Assembly (NCBI RefSeq): GCF_001187535.1
Contig: NZ_LFIO01000459.1
Location: forward strand, 1 to 58,175
DNA length: 58,175 nucleotides
From: Rhizobium ecuadorense
GTDB taxonomy: Bacteria; Pseudomonadota; Alphaproteobacteria; Rhizobiales; Rhizobiaceae
Direction: 5' to 3'
Below are positions 27,378 to 35,965 of this stretch, piece after piece. The notes beneath the pieces are model-generated. The model made no database searches. It was not told where the DNA came from and was given only the letters and a program-made list of their open reading frames with translations. Made by a program: the position numbers and the translations under genes. The first letter of the stretch is position 1, and each line of letters begins with the position of its first letter.

Positions 27378-28277
27378 GTGGCAAGGCAGAATACGGTCTT
27401 CAAGGAAGCCTACAACAGGTATGCCGTCGCCCTGCGCACGGATACGGCACTGCCCTCGGAACCGGAGATCGCCGCCCAGCTCGGCGTCAGCCGCTCGACG
27501 GCCCGCGCCATCCTCACCCGCCTCAGCGAAGAAGGCATCATCCGCTGGAACAAGCGCCAGAAGATCGTGCTGCGCCAGCCCACCGACCGCGATCTCTTTC
27601 CCTCCGAAGAAACCGACTCCCTGCACGATATCATCGAGCGCAGCTTCATGCAGCGCATCCTCGCCGATGATGCCGCCCCCGGCATGCAGATCAACGAGCT
27701 GGAGCTGGCCCGCGAGATCGGCACCGGCACAACAAGCGTGCGCGAATTCCTGATCCGCTTCTCCCGCTTCGGGCTGATCGAGAAGCGGCCGAACAGTCAT
27801 TGGACGCTGAAAGGCTTCACCCGCGAATTCGCCCTCGAACTGGCCGATGTGCGCGAGATGTTCGAGCTGCATTCCGCCGCCGAATTCGGCCGGCTTGCCA
27901 GGGATAGCCAGGCCTGGACCGATCTCGCCGCTATCCGCGACGAACATCACGCCATGCTTGCCGACATCAATCAGCGCTTCAAGGATTTCTCCGTCCTCGA
28001 CGAGCGCTTCCATCTCCTGATCCACCGCGCCTCGAAGAACCGCTTCATCGCCGATTTCTACGACGCCATCGCCATTGTCTTCCACTATCACTACCAGTGG
28101 AACAAGACCGCCGCCCGCGAACGCAACGAGCGCGCCATCCACGAACATCTGGATTATATCGCCGCGCTCGAATCCGGCGACCAGGCGGCGATCGAAACCG
28201 CCTGCCGCGCGCATCTCCACTCCGCCCGCCAGACCCTGCTGCAATCCCTGCCGCAGCTGGCGACGGAGAGTGATTGA
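27378..28277 (+). CDS. GntR/FadR-type regulator with two winged helices
   Basis: This protein has 299 residues from the GTG at 27378. A GntR wHTH lies at about residues 25-70 (LPSEPEIAAQLGVSRSTARAI...EEGIIRWNKRQ). A second wHTH-like segment follows at about residues 95-140 (NELELAREIGTGTTSVREFL...RFGLIEKRPN), then a helical FCD ligand-binding domain. A TTG at 27306 is in frame, but the added 24 residues do not look conserved. It is divergent from the sugar catabolic genes and is their probable repressor, with the sugar or an acid intermediate as inducer. The start codon is uncertain. Confidence 0.8.
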   Translation: MARQNTVFKEAYNRYAVALRTDTALPSEPEIAAQLGVSRSTARAILTRLSEEGIIRWNKRQKIVLRQPTDRDLFPSEETDSLHDIIERSFMQRILADDAAPGMQINELELAREIGTGTTSVREFLIRFSRFGLIEKRPNSHWTLKGFTREFALELADVREMFELHSAAEFGRLARDSQAWTDLAAIRDEHHAMLADINQRFKDFSVLDERFHLLIHRASKNRFIADFYDAIAIVFHYHYQWNKTAARERNERAIHEHLDYIAALESGDQAAIETACRAHLHSARQTLLQSLPQLATESD

Positions 28278-28287
28278 GGTGAAAGGC

Positions 28288-28496
28288 GTGCCGTGTGGCC
28301 CCCTCATCCGACCCTGCGGGCCACCTTCTCCCCGAGGGGAGAAGAGGGAGCAAGGCGCGCCGACAGTGGCCAAACGGCTTCCTTCTGCTCACAGGCACTT
28401 CGTCCAATAAGGTCGATGGCGCAGCGGCATTCTCCCCTCTTCTCCCCAGCGGGGAGAAGGTGGCCCGAAGGGTCGGATGAGGGGGCCACACGGCAC
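28288..28496. repeat. 209-base MITE/RIME2-like element with long inverted ends
   Basis: The ends begin GTGCCGTGTGGCCCCCTCAT on both strands and stay complementary for about 48 bases with a single mismatch. The core has no coding potential. It differs from the RIME1 copies (CCGACCCT and GGGCCACC in place of CCGCCTGCCGG). It sits between the GntR gene and the ABC transporter gene. Confidence 0.75.
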
Positions 28497-28552
28497 AACG
28501 CCAATCGTCGGGCATCATGAAACCTTCTGATCCATAAGCCGTTATCGTGCTT

Positions 28553-30574
28553 ATGACCGGCGCTAAACTCAAACCGCAATCGGTTGACGGCACCGAACCG
28601 CAAGGTTCCGAGACGTCGCCCGAGGAGAAGGAATCGACTGTCGAGGTCGTGCCGCCTACAGATGTCCCCCCGCCGGATGTCATCGAGCCCGGTCCGGAGC
28701 TGACGCCCGAGGAGGCCGAGCAGGCGCGCAAGAAGTATCTGCTCAAGCGTTTCTGGATCAGCGCCCGCCGTTACTGGGGCAGCAGTGGCGACAAGCTCGC
28801 CTGGCCGTGCACACTCGGGCTGCTGGCCCTGATTGGCATCAATGTCGGCTTCCAATATGGAATCAATCTGTGGAATCGGGGGATTTTCGATGCCATCGAG
28901 CGACACGATGCCGCCACCGTCTATTTCCTCAGCGCCGTCTTCGTGCCGCTGGTGCTCGGCACCGTCGCCGTCGTCACCACACAGGTCGCGCTTCGCATGA
29001 TGATCCAGCGCCGCTGGCGGTCCTGGCTGACAACTGCGGTCATCGGGCGCTGGCTGGCAAACGGCCGTTACTATCAGCTGAACCTGATCGGCGGCGACCA
29101 CAAGAACCCCGAGGCGCGCATTTCCGAAGATTTGCGGATTGCCACCGAAGCCCCCGTCGATTTCATCGCCGGCGTCATTTCCGCATTCCTGGCGGCTTCG
29201 ACCTTCATCGTCGTGCTGTGGACGATCGGCGGGGCATTGACGCTGCCGATCGCCGGTTTCACCGTCACCATTCCCGGCTTTCTCGTCGTCACCGCTGTCC
29301 TCTATGCCGCGATCACCTCCAGTTCGATGGCGGTCATCGGCCGCCATTTCGTCCAGGTCTCCGAGACCAAAAACCAGACGGAGGCCGAATTTCGCTACAC
29401 GCTGACGCATGTGCGGGAAAACGGCGAGAGCATCGCATTGCTCGGCGGTGAAGAGGAGGAACGCAACGACCTCGACAAAACCTTCACCAATGTGCTCGGG
29501 CAATGGGCGCTGCTTGCCCGCCAGCACATGCGCACGACGCTGGTGTCGCATGGATCGATGCTGATTGCCCCGGTCGTGCCGGTCTTGCTCTGCGCGCCGA
29601 AGTTTCTCGAAGGCAGCATGACGCTCGGACAGGTCATGCAGGCAGCGTCAGCTTTCGCCATCGTCCAGGGCGCGTTCGGATGGCTGGTCGACAACTATCC
29701 CCGTCTTGCCGATTGGAACGCCTGTGCCCGGCGCGTCGCTTCGCTGATGATGTCGCTCGACGGGTTGGAGCGGGCCGAACAGAGCGACGCGCTCGGGCGC
29801 ATCAAACGCGGCGAAACGGAAGGCGAAGCGATGCTCAGCCTCAACGATCTCTCCGTGTCGCTTGACGACGGCACCGCCGTGGTCACGGAAACCCGGGTGG
29901 CGATCGAACCCGGCGAACGGGTGCTGGTCGCCGGAGAATCCGGGTCGGGCAAGAGCACGCTGGTGCGGGCCATATCAGGTCTTTGGCCGTGGGGCGACGG
30001 CAGCGTCAATTTTCACGCCGACCGCCGCTTGTTCATGTTGCCGCAACGGCCCTACATCCCGTCGGGCACGCTGCGCCGGGCGGTCGCCTATCCCGGCGCC
30101 GCCGATAGCTGGACGCTTGATAAGATCAAGGATGCCCTCAAAAAGGTCGGATTGGACTATCTGAACGACAGGATCGAAGAAGACGCGCCCTGGGACCAGA
30201 CCTTGTCCGGCGGCGAAAAGCAGCGGCTCGCCTTTGCGCGCCTCCTGCTGCACACGCCCGATATCATCGTGCTCGACGAAGCAACCTCGGCCCTCGATGA
30301 AAAGAGCCAGGACAAGATGATGCAGATGGTGATCGAGGAATTGCCGGAGGTGACCATCGTCAGCGTCGCGCATCGCGCCGAGCTCGAAGTCTTCCATAGC
30401 CGCAAGATCACCCTGGAGCGGCGCGAGGGCGGCGCAAAGCTGGTCAGCGATATCGATCTGATCAAGCGCACGAAAAAACGGAACCTGCTGTCACGCGTTC
30501 TGGAAAACCGCCGCGCGCCGCCGAAGGGCAGCACGGCCTCTAATAAGGCGACGCAGCCGCGAAATAGACACTGA
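28553..30574 (+). CDS. SbmA/BacA-like ABC transporter with fused ATPase (BclA/YddA type)
   Basis: This 673-residue half-transporter starts with an acidic, Pro-rich cytosolic stretch (about 1-65). A membrane domain of the SbmA_BacA / ABC_membrane_2 type follows, with about six helices and the family segment LNLIGGDHKNPEARISEDLR. The ATPase has Walker A AGESGSGKST, signature LSGGEKQRLAFARLLL and Walker B IIVLDEATSALD. Relatives include Bradyrhizobium BclA, which imports antimicrobial peptides, and E. coli YddA. The ATG at 28553 is preferred over a GTG six bases upstream, but neither has a clear ribosome site. The MITE-like repeat lies just upstream. The transported substrate is unknown. Confidence 0.88.
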   Translation: MTGAKLKPQSVDGTEPQGSETSPEEKESTVEVVPPTDVPPPDVIEPGPELTPEEAEQARKKYLLKRFWISARRYWGSSGDKLAWPCTLGLLALIGINVGFQYGINLWNRGIFDAIERHDAATVYFLSAVFVPLVLGTVAVVTTQVALRMMIQRRWRSWLTTAVIGRWLANGRYYQLNLIGGDHKNPEARISEDLRIATEAPVDFIAGVISAFLAASTFIVVLWTIGGALTLPIAGFTVTIPGFLVVTAVLYAAITSSSMAVIGRHFVQVSETKNQTEAEFRYTLTHVRENGESIALLGGEEEERNDLDKTFTNVLGQWALLARQHMRTTLVSHGSMLIAPVVPVLLCAPKFLEGSMTLGQVMQAASAFAIVQGAFGWLVDNYPRLADWNACARRVASLMMSLDGLERAEQSDALGRIKRGETEGEAMLSLNDLSVSLDDGTAVVTETRVAIEPGERVLVAGESGSGKSTLVRAISGLWPWGDGSVNFHADRRLFMLPQRPYIPSGTLRRAVAYPGAADSWTLDKIKDALKKVGLDYLNDRIEEDAPWDQTLSGGEKQRLAFARLLLHTPDIIVLDEATSALDEKSQDKMMQMVIEELPEVTIVSVAHRAELEVFHSRKITLERREGGAKLVSDIDLIKRTKKRNLLSRVLENRRAPPKGSTASNKATQPRNRH

Positions 30575-30584
30575 CGTCTTCCGG

Positions 30585-30971
30585 CTATTGCTTGTTCTGA
30601 GGCAGGTTGTCGGCAATGTCGTAATAGTCGCCTTTATCCCCGACAAAGATATGCATTTTTAGTTTGGTTTCGGTCGCGCCATCAAATGCGCCCATCGCCA
30701 CAGCAATCCAGTCGTGATGAGATGGATCCCAAAACAGCGATGATCCACATACCGCGCAAAATCCACGCCTGACCTTTTCCGAGGATTGATACCAGGTAAT
30801 ACTTTCGCCTCCCTGGATCGTGATCTGATGTCTTGGCACGTCGGTTGAAGCGAAAAAGTGCCCGGATTGTTTTCGACATTTGGAGCAGTGACACGCGTCG
30901 GGAGCTCGCAGATCGCCTTCGATCTCAAAAGAGACGGCACCCCACAAACAGGATCCTTTGTGCATAAGCAT
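30585..30971 (-). CDS. GFA-family (glutathione-dependent formaldehyde-activating-like) protein
   Basis: This 128-residue zinc-binding protein is of the GFA/CENP-V fold. Metal-binding cysteines appear in HKGSCLWGAV, CHCSKCRKQSG and FCAVCGSSLFW, and the fold core SITWYQSSEKVRRGF is present. Characterised relatives bind S-hydroxymethylglutathione, but most family members have no proven activity. It converges with the ABC transporter gene, leaving 10 bases between. Base composition is visibly more AT-rich than the neighbours, so recent acquisition is possible. Confidence 0.85.
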   Translation of the reverse strand: MLMHKGSCLWGAVSFEIEGDLRAPDACHCSKCRKQSGHFFASTDVPRHQITIQGGESITWYQSSEKVRRGFCAVCGSSLFWDPSHHDWIAVAMGAFDGATETKLKMHIFVGDKGDYYDIADNLPQNKQ

Positions 30972-31046
30972 TTCTCCAATACCCCTTGCCTCTAAACCTA
31001 TGCGACGGATCCCGCTGGTCGCCGCGGCGTTCTCGGGCGTGCTGCA

Positions 31047-31176
31047 TCAATCGCCTGACGCAGTCTCCGTGCTCGCAATCTGATCCAGATTGTCGCTCAG
31101 CCGCTTGAGCAGATCGGCAAGCTATGCCGCTTCCGCATCCGTGAAGGGCGGTATCGGTTTAGAGCCTGCGCGCTTC
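31047..31176 (-). pseudogene. C-terminal remnant of a MarR-type regulator
   Basis: Read on the minus strand, the frame gives KPIPPFTDAEAA, a TAG stop, then LADLLKRLSDNLDQIAS and a normal TGA. This matches the C-terminal tail of MarR proteins, where Gln usually stands at the stop (CAG to TAG). No upstream MarR winged helix was found, so only the tail survives. Confidence 0.55.
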
Positions 31177-31359
31177 CAGACGACGCTTGTCGCGCCCGAC
31201 ATAGTCGGAGCCCAGCTCCGTCAGACGGAATTGCCGTTTCTGAAATTCCCCGCGGATTAAGATGAAACCTTGCTCTTCGGCTTCGTTCAATGTCTTCAGG
31301 CTGGTGCCTTTCGGGGGAGACTGCCAAGCCATGCCATCGGCGCTGTGCAGCAAGACCAT
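31159..31359 (-). CDS. small hypothetical protein, weakly supported
   Basis: This 66-codon frame has a product ending in a plausible winged-helix wing (LNEAEEQGFILIRGEFQKRQFRLTELG split across about residues 24-50). The ribosome site is weak and the 3' end overlaps the MarR remnant in another frame. It may be a real small regulator or further debris in a decayed stretch. Confidence 0.35.
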   Translation of the reverse strand: MVLLHSADGMAWQSPPKGTSLKTLNEAEEQGFILIRGEFQKRQFRLTELGSDYVGRDKRRLEARRL

Positions 31360-31438
31360 GATCTTTATAATTTTGTTTCTCCATGGCTGATGCGTGCAGC
31401 CGGCTGGATTGCTTGAGCAATCCGATGGTTCCGCATTA

Positions 31439-31681
31439 TTAATGTCGCACAATCCAGGAGAGCCAATTGATTTCAAAGGGTTGTTTTGGCTGGCCCGGAG
31501 TTTCGCAGCTATTGTATAAAGCTCCAGTAGTGTTGGTCAATTCAATCACTCCGTCCCAACAGGTTTGGTCATGCCCGGCGATTGGCCCCGTGGGCGCTGA
31601 TTTCCATTGAAGCAGTTCTTCAGCGACTATGGTTTTGCCGGCGCCGGAAACGCCTTCGATCAGATAATTTCTGACGCCCAT
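31439..31681 (-). pseudogene. N-terminal fragment of a P-loop kinase-like ATPase
   Basis: The frame opens MGVRNYLIEGVSGAGKT, a Walker A at residues 10-17, then EELLQWK. Full-length relatives I recall continue with a dinucleotide-kinase-like domain of about 170 residues. Here the similarity fades after about 25 residues and the frame stops at 80, so it is probably truncated or frameshifted. Confidence 0.5.
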
Positions 31682-31721
31682 TTCGCCCTCGTTAACGCCC
31701 GCATCGGCCCGACCGAACCGC

Positions 31722-33218
31722 CTAATGCGAAGCCGCCTCGCTTGCCGCAGCCGGAGCCGCGCCCTCGCGTTTCCGGCTCGGCGCCACCGGGATCAGCCAG
31801 GTGGTGAAGAAGGTCAGCACCGCAACGACCACCACGCCCCAGAAGCTCCAATGCAGCGCCGCATTGAAGACGGCGCGGATCGCCGGGTCGGCGGCAAGCG
31901 CCGAAAGCCCGGTCGGCTGGTTCAGCGCCTCGTGCAGGCCGGCCGCCGCCTCGCCGCCGGCATAATGATTGATGCCGGCATTGAGGATGGCGCCGAGCAC
32001 GGTGGCGCCGAGCGTATTGCCGAGGCTGCGGGCAAAGATGATCGAGGCGGTGGCGCTGCCGCGCATCGACCATTCGACGCTGTCCTGTACCAGCACGATG
32101 CTGGTGAGGCTGATCAGGCCCATGCCGAAGCCCATGAAGAAGGAGCCGGCGCCGGCCAATGCCGGCGAACTCTCCGGCGTCAGGAAGAGCAGGAAACAGG
32201 CGCCGAACGGAAACAGCAGGCTGCCGACGCGCAGCGTCCGGCGAATGCCGAAGGCTTTATAGAAGCGGCTGGAAAGCATCACTGCCAGCGGCCAGCCGAC
32301 CACCAGCATGGTCAGCGTGAAGCCGGCAACGATCGGCGAGCGGCCGAGCACGCCCTGCACATAGATCGGCAGGATGGTGGAAAGCCCGATCAGCGCCATG
32401 CCGGCGAGCAGCGTCGCCGCATTGCTGGTGGCGATCAGCCGGCGGCTCCAGAGCGGGATCGAAATGATCGGTTCCGGCGCCCGTTTCTCCTGGGCGAGAA
32501 AGAGCAGACCCGCAATGACGAAGACGGCGAAAAGCGAAAGCAGGATCCAGGCGCTGGCATCGGTTTCCGTCAGCATGACGAGCAGCGCCACGATCGAGAT
32601 CGAAAACAGCACCGATCCGAGGTAATCGATCTTTGCCTGCTTGTGCGCCACCTCCTCCTTCAGGAAGATCATGAAGGCGATGATCGAGAGAATGCCGATC
32701 GGCAGGTTGATCCAGAAGATCCAGGCCCAGGAAATATTGTCGACGATGATGCCGCCGGCCAGCGGCCCGACGACGGCCGAGGTCGCCCAGACTGTCGCCA
32801 TCGCGCCCTGCACGCGGCCGCGCTCCTCGAGCTTGAAAAGATCGCCGATGATCGTCATCGTCACCGGCTGGATGGCGCCGGCACCCAGGCCCTGCAGCAG
32901 CCGGAACAGCACCAGCGACATCATCGACCAGGCAAGCCCGCAGAGCAAAGAGCCGAGAAGGAAGATCAGGATGCCGCCGATCAGCACCGGCTTGCGCCCA
33001 AATATGTCGGAAAGCTTGCCGTAGATCACCGTCGTCGTCGACTGCGCCAGCAGGAAGGCCGAAAACACCCAGCTGTAATAGGAAAAACCGCCGAGCTGGC
33101 CGACGATGCGGGGCATCGCGGTCGCCACGATCGTCGCCTCGATCGCCACCATGAAGGTCGCGAACATGATGGTCGCGACGACAAGCACGCGGTTCGAGCG
33201 ATGCGCTGCATTCGACAT
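31722..33218 (-). CDS. MFS multidrug exporter, DHA2 (EmrB/QacA) type
   Basis: This is a 498-residue inner-membrane proton-driven exporter with 14 predicted helices. The DHA2 signatures are visible: ATIVATAMPRIVGQLGG in helix 1, YGKLSDIFGRKPVLIGG in the 2-3 loop and the motif-C-like segment GAIQPVTMTIIGDLF. No EmrA-type adaptor gene is adjacent. No regulator is intact nearby, but the MarR remnant at 31047 may once have controlled it. The substrate cannot be predicted. Confidence 0.92.
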   Translation of the reverse strand: MSNAAHRSNRVLVVATIMFATFMVAIEATIVATAMPRIVGQLGGFSYYSWVFSAFLLAQSTTTVIYGKLSDIFGRKPVLIGGILIFLLGSLLCGLAWSMMSLVLFRLLQGLGAGAIQPVTMTIIGDLFKLEERGRVQGAMATVWATSAVVGPLAGGIIVDNISWAWIFWINLPIGILSIIAFMIFLKEEVAHKQAKIDYLGSVLFSISIVALLVMLTETDASAWILLSLFAVFVIAGLLFLAQEKRAPEPIISIPLWSRRLIATSNAATLLAGMALIGLSTILPIYVQGVLGRSPIVAGFTLTMLVVGWPLAVMLSSRFYKAFGIRRTLRVGSLLFPFGACFLLFLTPESSPALAGAGSFFMGFGMGLISLTSIVLVQDSVEWSMRGSATASIIFARSLGNTLGATVLGAILNAGINHYAGGEAAAGLHEALNQPTGLSALAADPAIRAVFNAALHWSFWGVVVVAVLTFFTTWLIPVAPSRKREGAAPAAASEAASH

Positions 33219-33436
33219 GACGATCCTCTTCGGGTACTCCGCGGACGCCGGAAAATGGCGGGCTGGGTAGGGCGATCGCCGCTTGCGGAGGGTTGCGGTA
33301 CTATTACGTCCTGGAAACCGGCCGGTAAAGCAGTTCTCACGCTAGCCGTTGTTTTATGCGGTTTCACGGCAGCCGCAACGAAGGCCCGGCGCTCAGCCCC
33401 CGGCCCTCATTCTATAAGGCGGACATCCGACTATCT

Positions 33437-33802
33437 TCACTGCGGGCAGGCCTCGCCGCCCGAGCCGGTATCCCCGGAGCCGGCGGTGCAACCCGGCGTC
33501 GGCTTGAGATCAGGATTCACGCCGCCGGGATTGATCGTGCTGCGGCCACTGTTGAGCTCAACGCCGCCATTGCCGCTCGTGCTGCCGGTCGTGCCGGGAT
33601 CGGTGCCGACGGACCCGCTGCCCGTTGAACCGGTGCCGCCGGATCCGGTGCCCGCCGAGCCCGAGCCGGAACTTCCCGAGCCGCTGATAACAGGCGCCAC
33701 CGAAAGCCGCCCGCTGGAATTCGCTCCACCAGCCGTCTGAGCCATGGCCGAGCCGGCAAGGCCGATGGAAAGGAGGGATATTGCGATGAGTTTGCAGGAC
33801 AT
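33437..33802 (-). CDS. small secreted Gly/Ser/Thr-rich protein
   Basis: This 121-residue precursor has a clean signal peptide (LIAISLLSIGLAGSAMA, cleavage after about residue 21). The low-complexity mature region is rich in GSGS and GTGS repeats, followed by a tail with two cysteines (PGCTAGSG and GEACPQ). The ATG at 33802 has GGAG upstream; an earlier in-frame ATG adds non-signal residues. Function is unknown; repeats of this type suit an extended surface or periplasmic linker. Confidence 0.65.
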   Translation of the reverse strand: MSCKLIAISLLSIGLAGSAMAQTAGGANSSGRLSVAPVISGSGSSGSGSAGTGSGGTGSTGSGSVGTDPGTTGSTSGNGGVELNSGRSTINPGGVNPDLKPTPGCTAGSGDTGSGGEACPQ

Positions 33803-34558
33803 GATGTTCTCCGTGCTTGTTGTCTCAGTGAGAAATCCTGCTTGGCGGGGCATTGTTCCTCACATGCCCACGGCATCACGGTCGTTTGCTTAGAGGCGAA
33901 ATCTGCCTGGAGAATGGCAATCACAGCGTTTTTGCGCTCTCGGAATTCATCGCGGTGGCCCCGAAATCACAATCTCGATGTCGACGCTGTCGGCGACTTG
34001 ATTATTGAGACGATACGGACTTTAAGCCGCCGTTTGGAATGGAATGACGGAAGATGATGGATGGCTGCGAGCGGCGGCGTCAAGCAGGTGATCTGAATCA
34101 ATTGCGGCACGAAGTACAGCGGGCCGTTCATCAACCAGCTATAAGCCATTGCGGCCCGTGATATCACCGTTTTTCACCTCACCTGCGTCACCAATACCGC
34201 AGCGATCTGTGTCCGTAAAACCTCCGCGAGGACCTCCCGCCCTTGGATGCGGAAACATGCCGATCAGGACCAAGGGCATCTGGTCCAAGGGGCGCCTCCC
34301 CTTCCGCTTTCCGGTTGCGAATCTGGTTCCCTTGCAGGAGAAATTCTGCGCCGATCCGCATCTGCTCTTTACGGAGCATTCGACGTGAGGACAATCGCAG
34401 TCGCAAACCAGCGTCGATTGACTTACGGTTGAGCTTTGACGAACCATTGCCACTCGACATACTCTAGTTACACTTTATCAAGTCATATCACAGATAGTAC
34501 CCGAGCTTCCGGTCAGCGACGTATGGCTGTGAATGGGGTTTTAGAGAGGGCTACCTAA
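33803..34558. other. 756-base gap without a supported gene, left side of AT-richer block
   Basis: Several overlapping short frames exist on both strands, none with recognisable domains or ribosome sites. Composition shifts from GC-rich to more AT-rich within this stretch, so it may hold the left junction of acquired DNA plus the promoter of the ATPase gene. Confidence 0.4.
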
Positions 34559-35965
34559 GTGAGCTTAGGAAAGAAGATCAGGCGGGTTGCGGTTGAACGA
34601 TTGCAGGGCGTGTTCGACTACGAGATAACGTTTCCTGACGGCGCGGATACCATCATCATCATCGCGCCCAATGGCTACGGCAAAACGGCACTGCTCTCAC
34701 TGATAAAAGATTGCTTAAGCCTCAACCTGCGACGAACAGCCAGCCATACGTTCCAGACACTGGAGATCAACTTTCAGGACGGCACCACGTGGAAGTTCGA
34801 TAGGACTCTAGACGAAGAGCGAGTTCGGTATGAACCCTCGCTACGTCACAAGACTGTCTTGGATCCGGATTGGGTTCGCTTTGCTGAGTTGCAAGAACAA
34901 CATAGCTGGGTATCGATGAAGCGGTATGACGCTTCGGGCGAAGAAGTTATCGAAGATCCACCGCATCTCGAAAATCTTAATCACCGAATGGTACTGCGTG
35001 CGCTTGAACGAGTTCGCTTCCTGTCGCCAGAATCCTCGTCAATGGTTAGGGATTTGCGCGAAGGTGTGAGCCTTCCTATCAGCGAAGCGCTGGTGAAATA
35101 CTATCACGAAATCGCAGCAGATCCTCGTGTCCGGGAAATGCTAACCGCTGTTGCGCCTTCTGCAGTTTGGTCGGGTGTGGAGCCGATTGAATGCGTGTTC
35201 ATCGAAACGCAACGCTTGCTGTATTCCAAACCAACTTCTCAAGACGGTGAGAAGGGCGCCTCTCAGGAAGAAATACTGAGGCAAGTCGCAAGTCTTTCAA
35301 AGCTGCTGCATAAAAACTACTCAGACTATGCCGCAACCTCACAAACTCTGGATCGTTCTTTTCCAAATAGATTGATAGCCCGTGCTCGGGATGGGATCAG
35401 CCCGAATCCCGATGATCTAAGGAAGAGTCTTATCGGAATTGAAAAACAGCGAGCAGCGCTCACTGAAGCCGGTATTCTGTTCGAACAGGCGGATAATATT
35501 ATCTCAACGGACGATGATCTGCTGCCGAAGGTTGTGGATGCGCTGCAGATCTACGTCGAAGATTCTCAGGAGAAGCTGCGAACCTACGACGAGATCTTTC
35601 CGAAGATATCAGTATTCCGTGAGCTGATGTCTAGCAAACTTAGGCCCAAAAAGCTTTCAATTGGTCGTGACTTTGGCGCATCGGTCTACCGCGACGGAAT
35701 TTCGTTGAAATTGGAAGGGCTGAGTTCCGGAGAAAAGCATGAATTTATTATGCTTTTCAAGCTGATATTTGAGACTCCGAGCGAGTCGCTTGTCTTGATT
35801 GATGAGCCAGAGATTTCACTGCATGTCGTGTGGCAACTAGAGTTCATGTCGGATCTAAGACGGATTCAGTCGGCCAATCCGTTCCAGAGCATTATTGCAA
35901 CTCACTCCCCGCAAATTTTCCAGGGTTTTAAACACCTTCTAGTAGATCTGGCGGACCAAGTCTAA
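34559..35965 (+). CDS. AAA_15/ABC-type ATPase, AriA-like (PARIS candidate)
   Basis: This 468-residue ATPase has an SMC/OLD-like split fold. It shows Walker A APNGYGKT (residues 36-43), a central mostly helical insertion, signature LSSGEKHE (388-395), Walker B LVLIDEPEISLH (411-422) and a switch His in ATHSPQ. The GTG start follows GAGAGGG. Its TAA is immediately followed by the ATG of the DUF4435 gene, so translation is coupled. An AAA_15 ATPase paired with DUF4435 is the arrangement of PARIS anti-phage systems (AriA-AriB). Codon use is more AT-rich than neighbours. PARIS assignment is inferred; other ATPase-DUF4435 pairs exist. Confidence 0.75.
   Translation: MSLGKKIRRVAVERLQGVFDYEITFPDGADTIIIIAPNGYGKTALLSLIKDCLSLNLRRTASHTFQTLEINFQDGTTWKFDRTLDEERVRYEPSLRHKTVLDPDWVRFAELQEQHSWVSMKRYDASGEEVIEDPPHLENLNHRMVLRALERVRFLSPESSSMVRDLREGVSLPISEALVKYYHEIAADPRVREMLTAVAPSAVWSGVEPIECVFIETQRLLYSKPTSQDGEKGASQEEILRQVASLSKLLHKNYSDYAATSQTLDRSFPNRLIARARDGISPNPDDLRKSLIGIEKQRAALTEAGILFEQADNIISTDDDLLPKVVDALQIYVEDSQEKLRTYDEIFPKISVFRELMSSKLRPKKLSIGRDFGASVYRDGISLKLEGLSSGEKHEFIMLFKLIFETPSESLVLIDEPEISLHVVWQLEFMSDLRRIQSANPFQSIIATHSPQIFQGFKHLLVDLADQV

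Noticed and set aside
33278..33286. GCCGCTTGC as a candidate attachment-site duplicate of the tRNA-Thr 3' end
   Set aside because: Only nine matching bases in GC-rich DNA; flanking bases do not match the tRNA T arm, so chance is sufficient.
31725..33740. 671-codon plus-strand frame opposite the drug exporter
   Set aside because: Low-complexity Arg/His/Gln/Asp-rich translation typical of the complement of a membrane-protein gene; no start signal.
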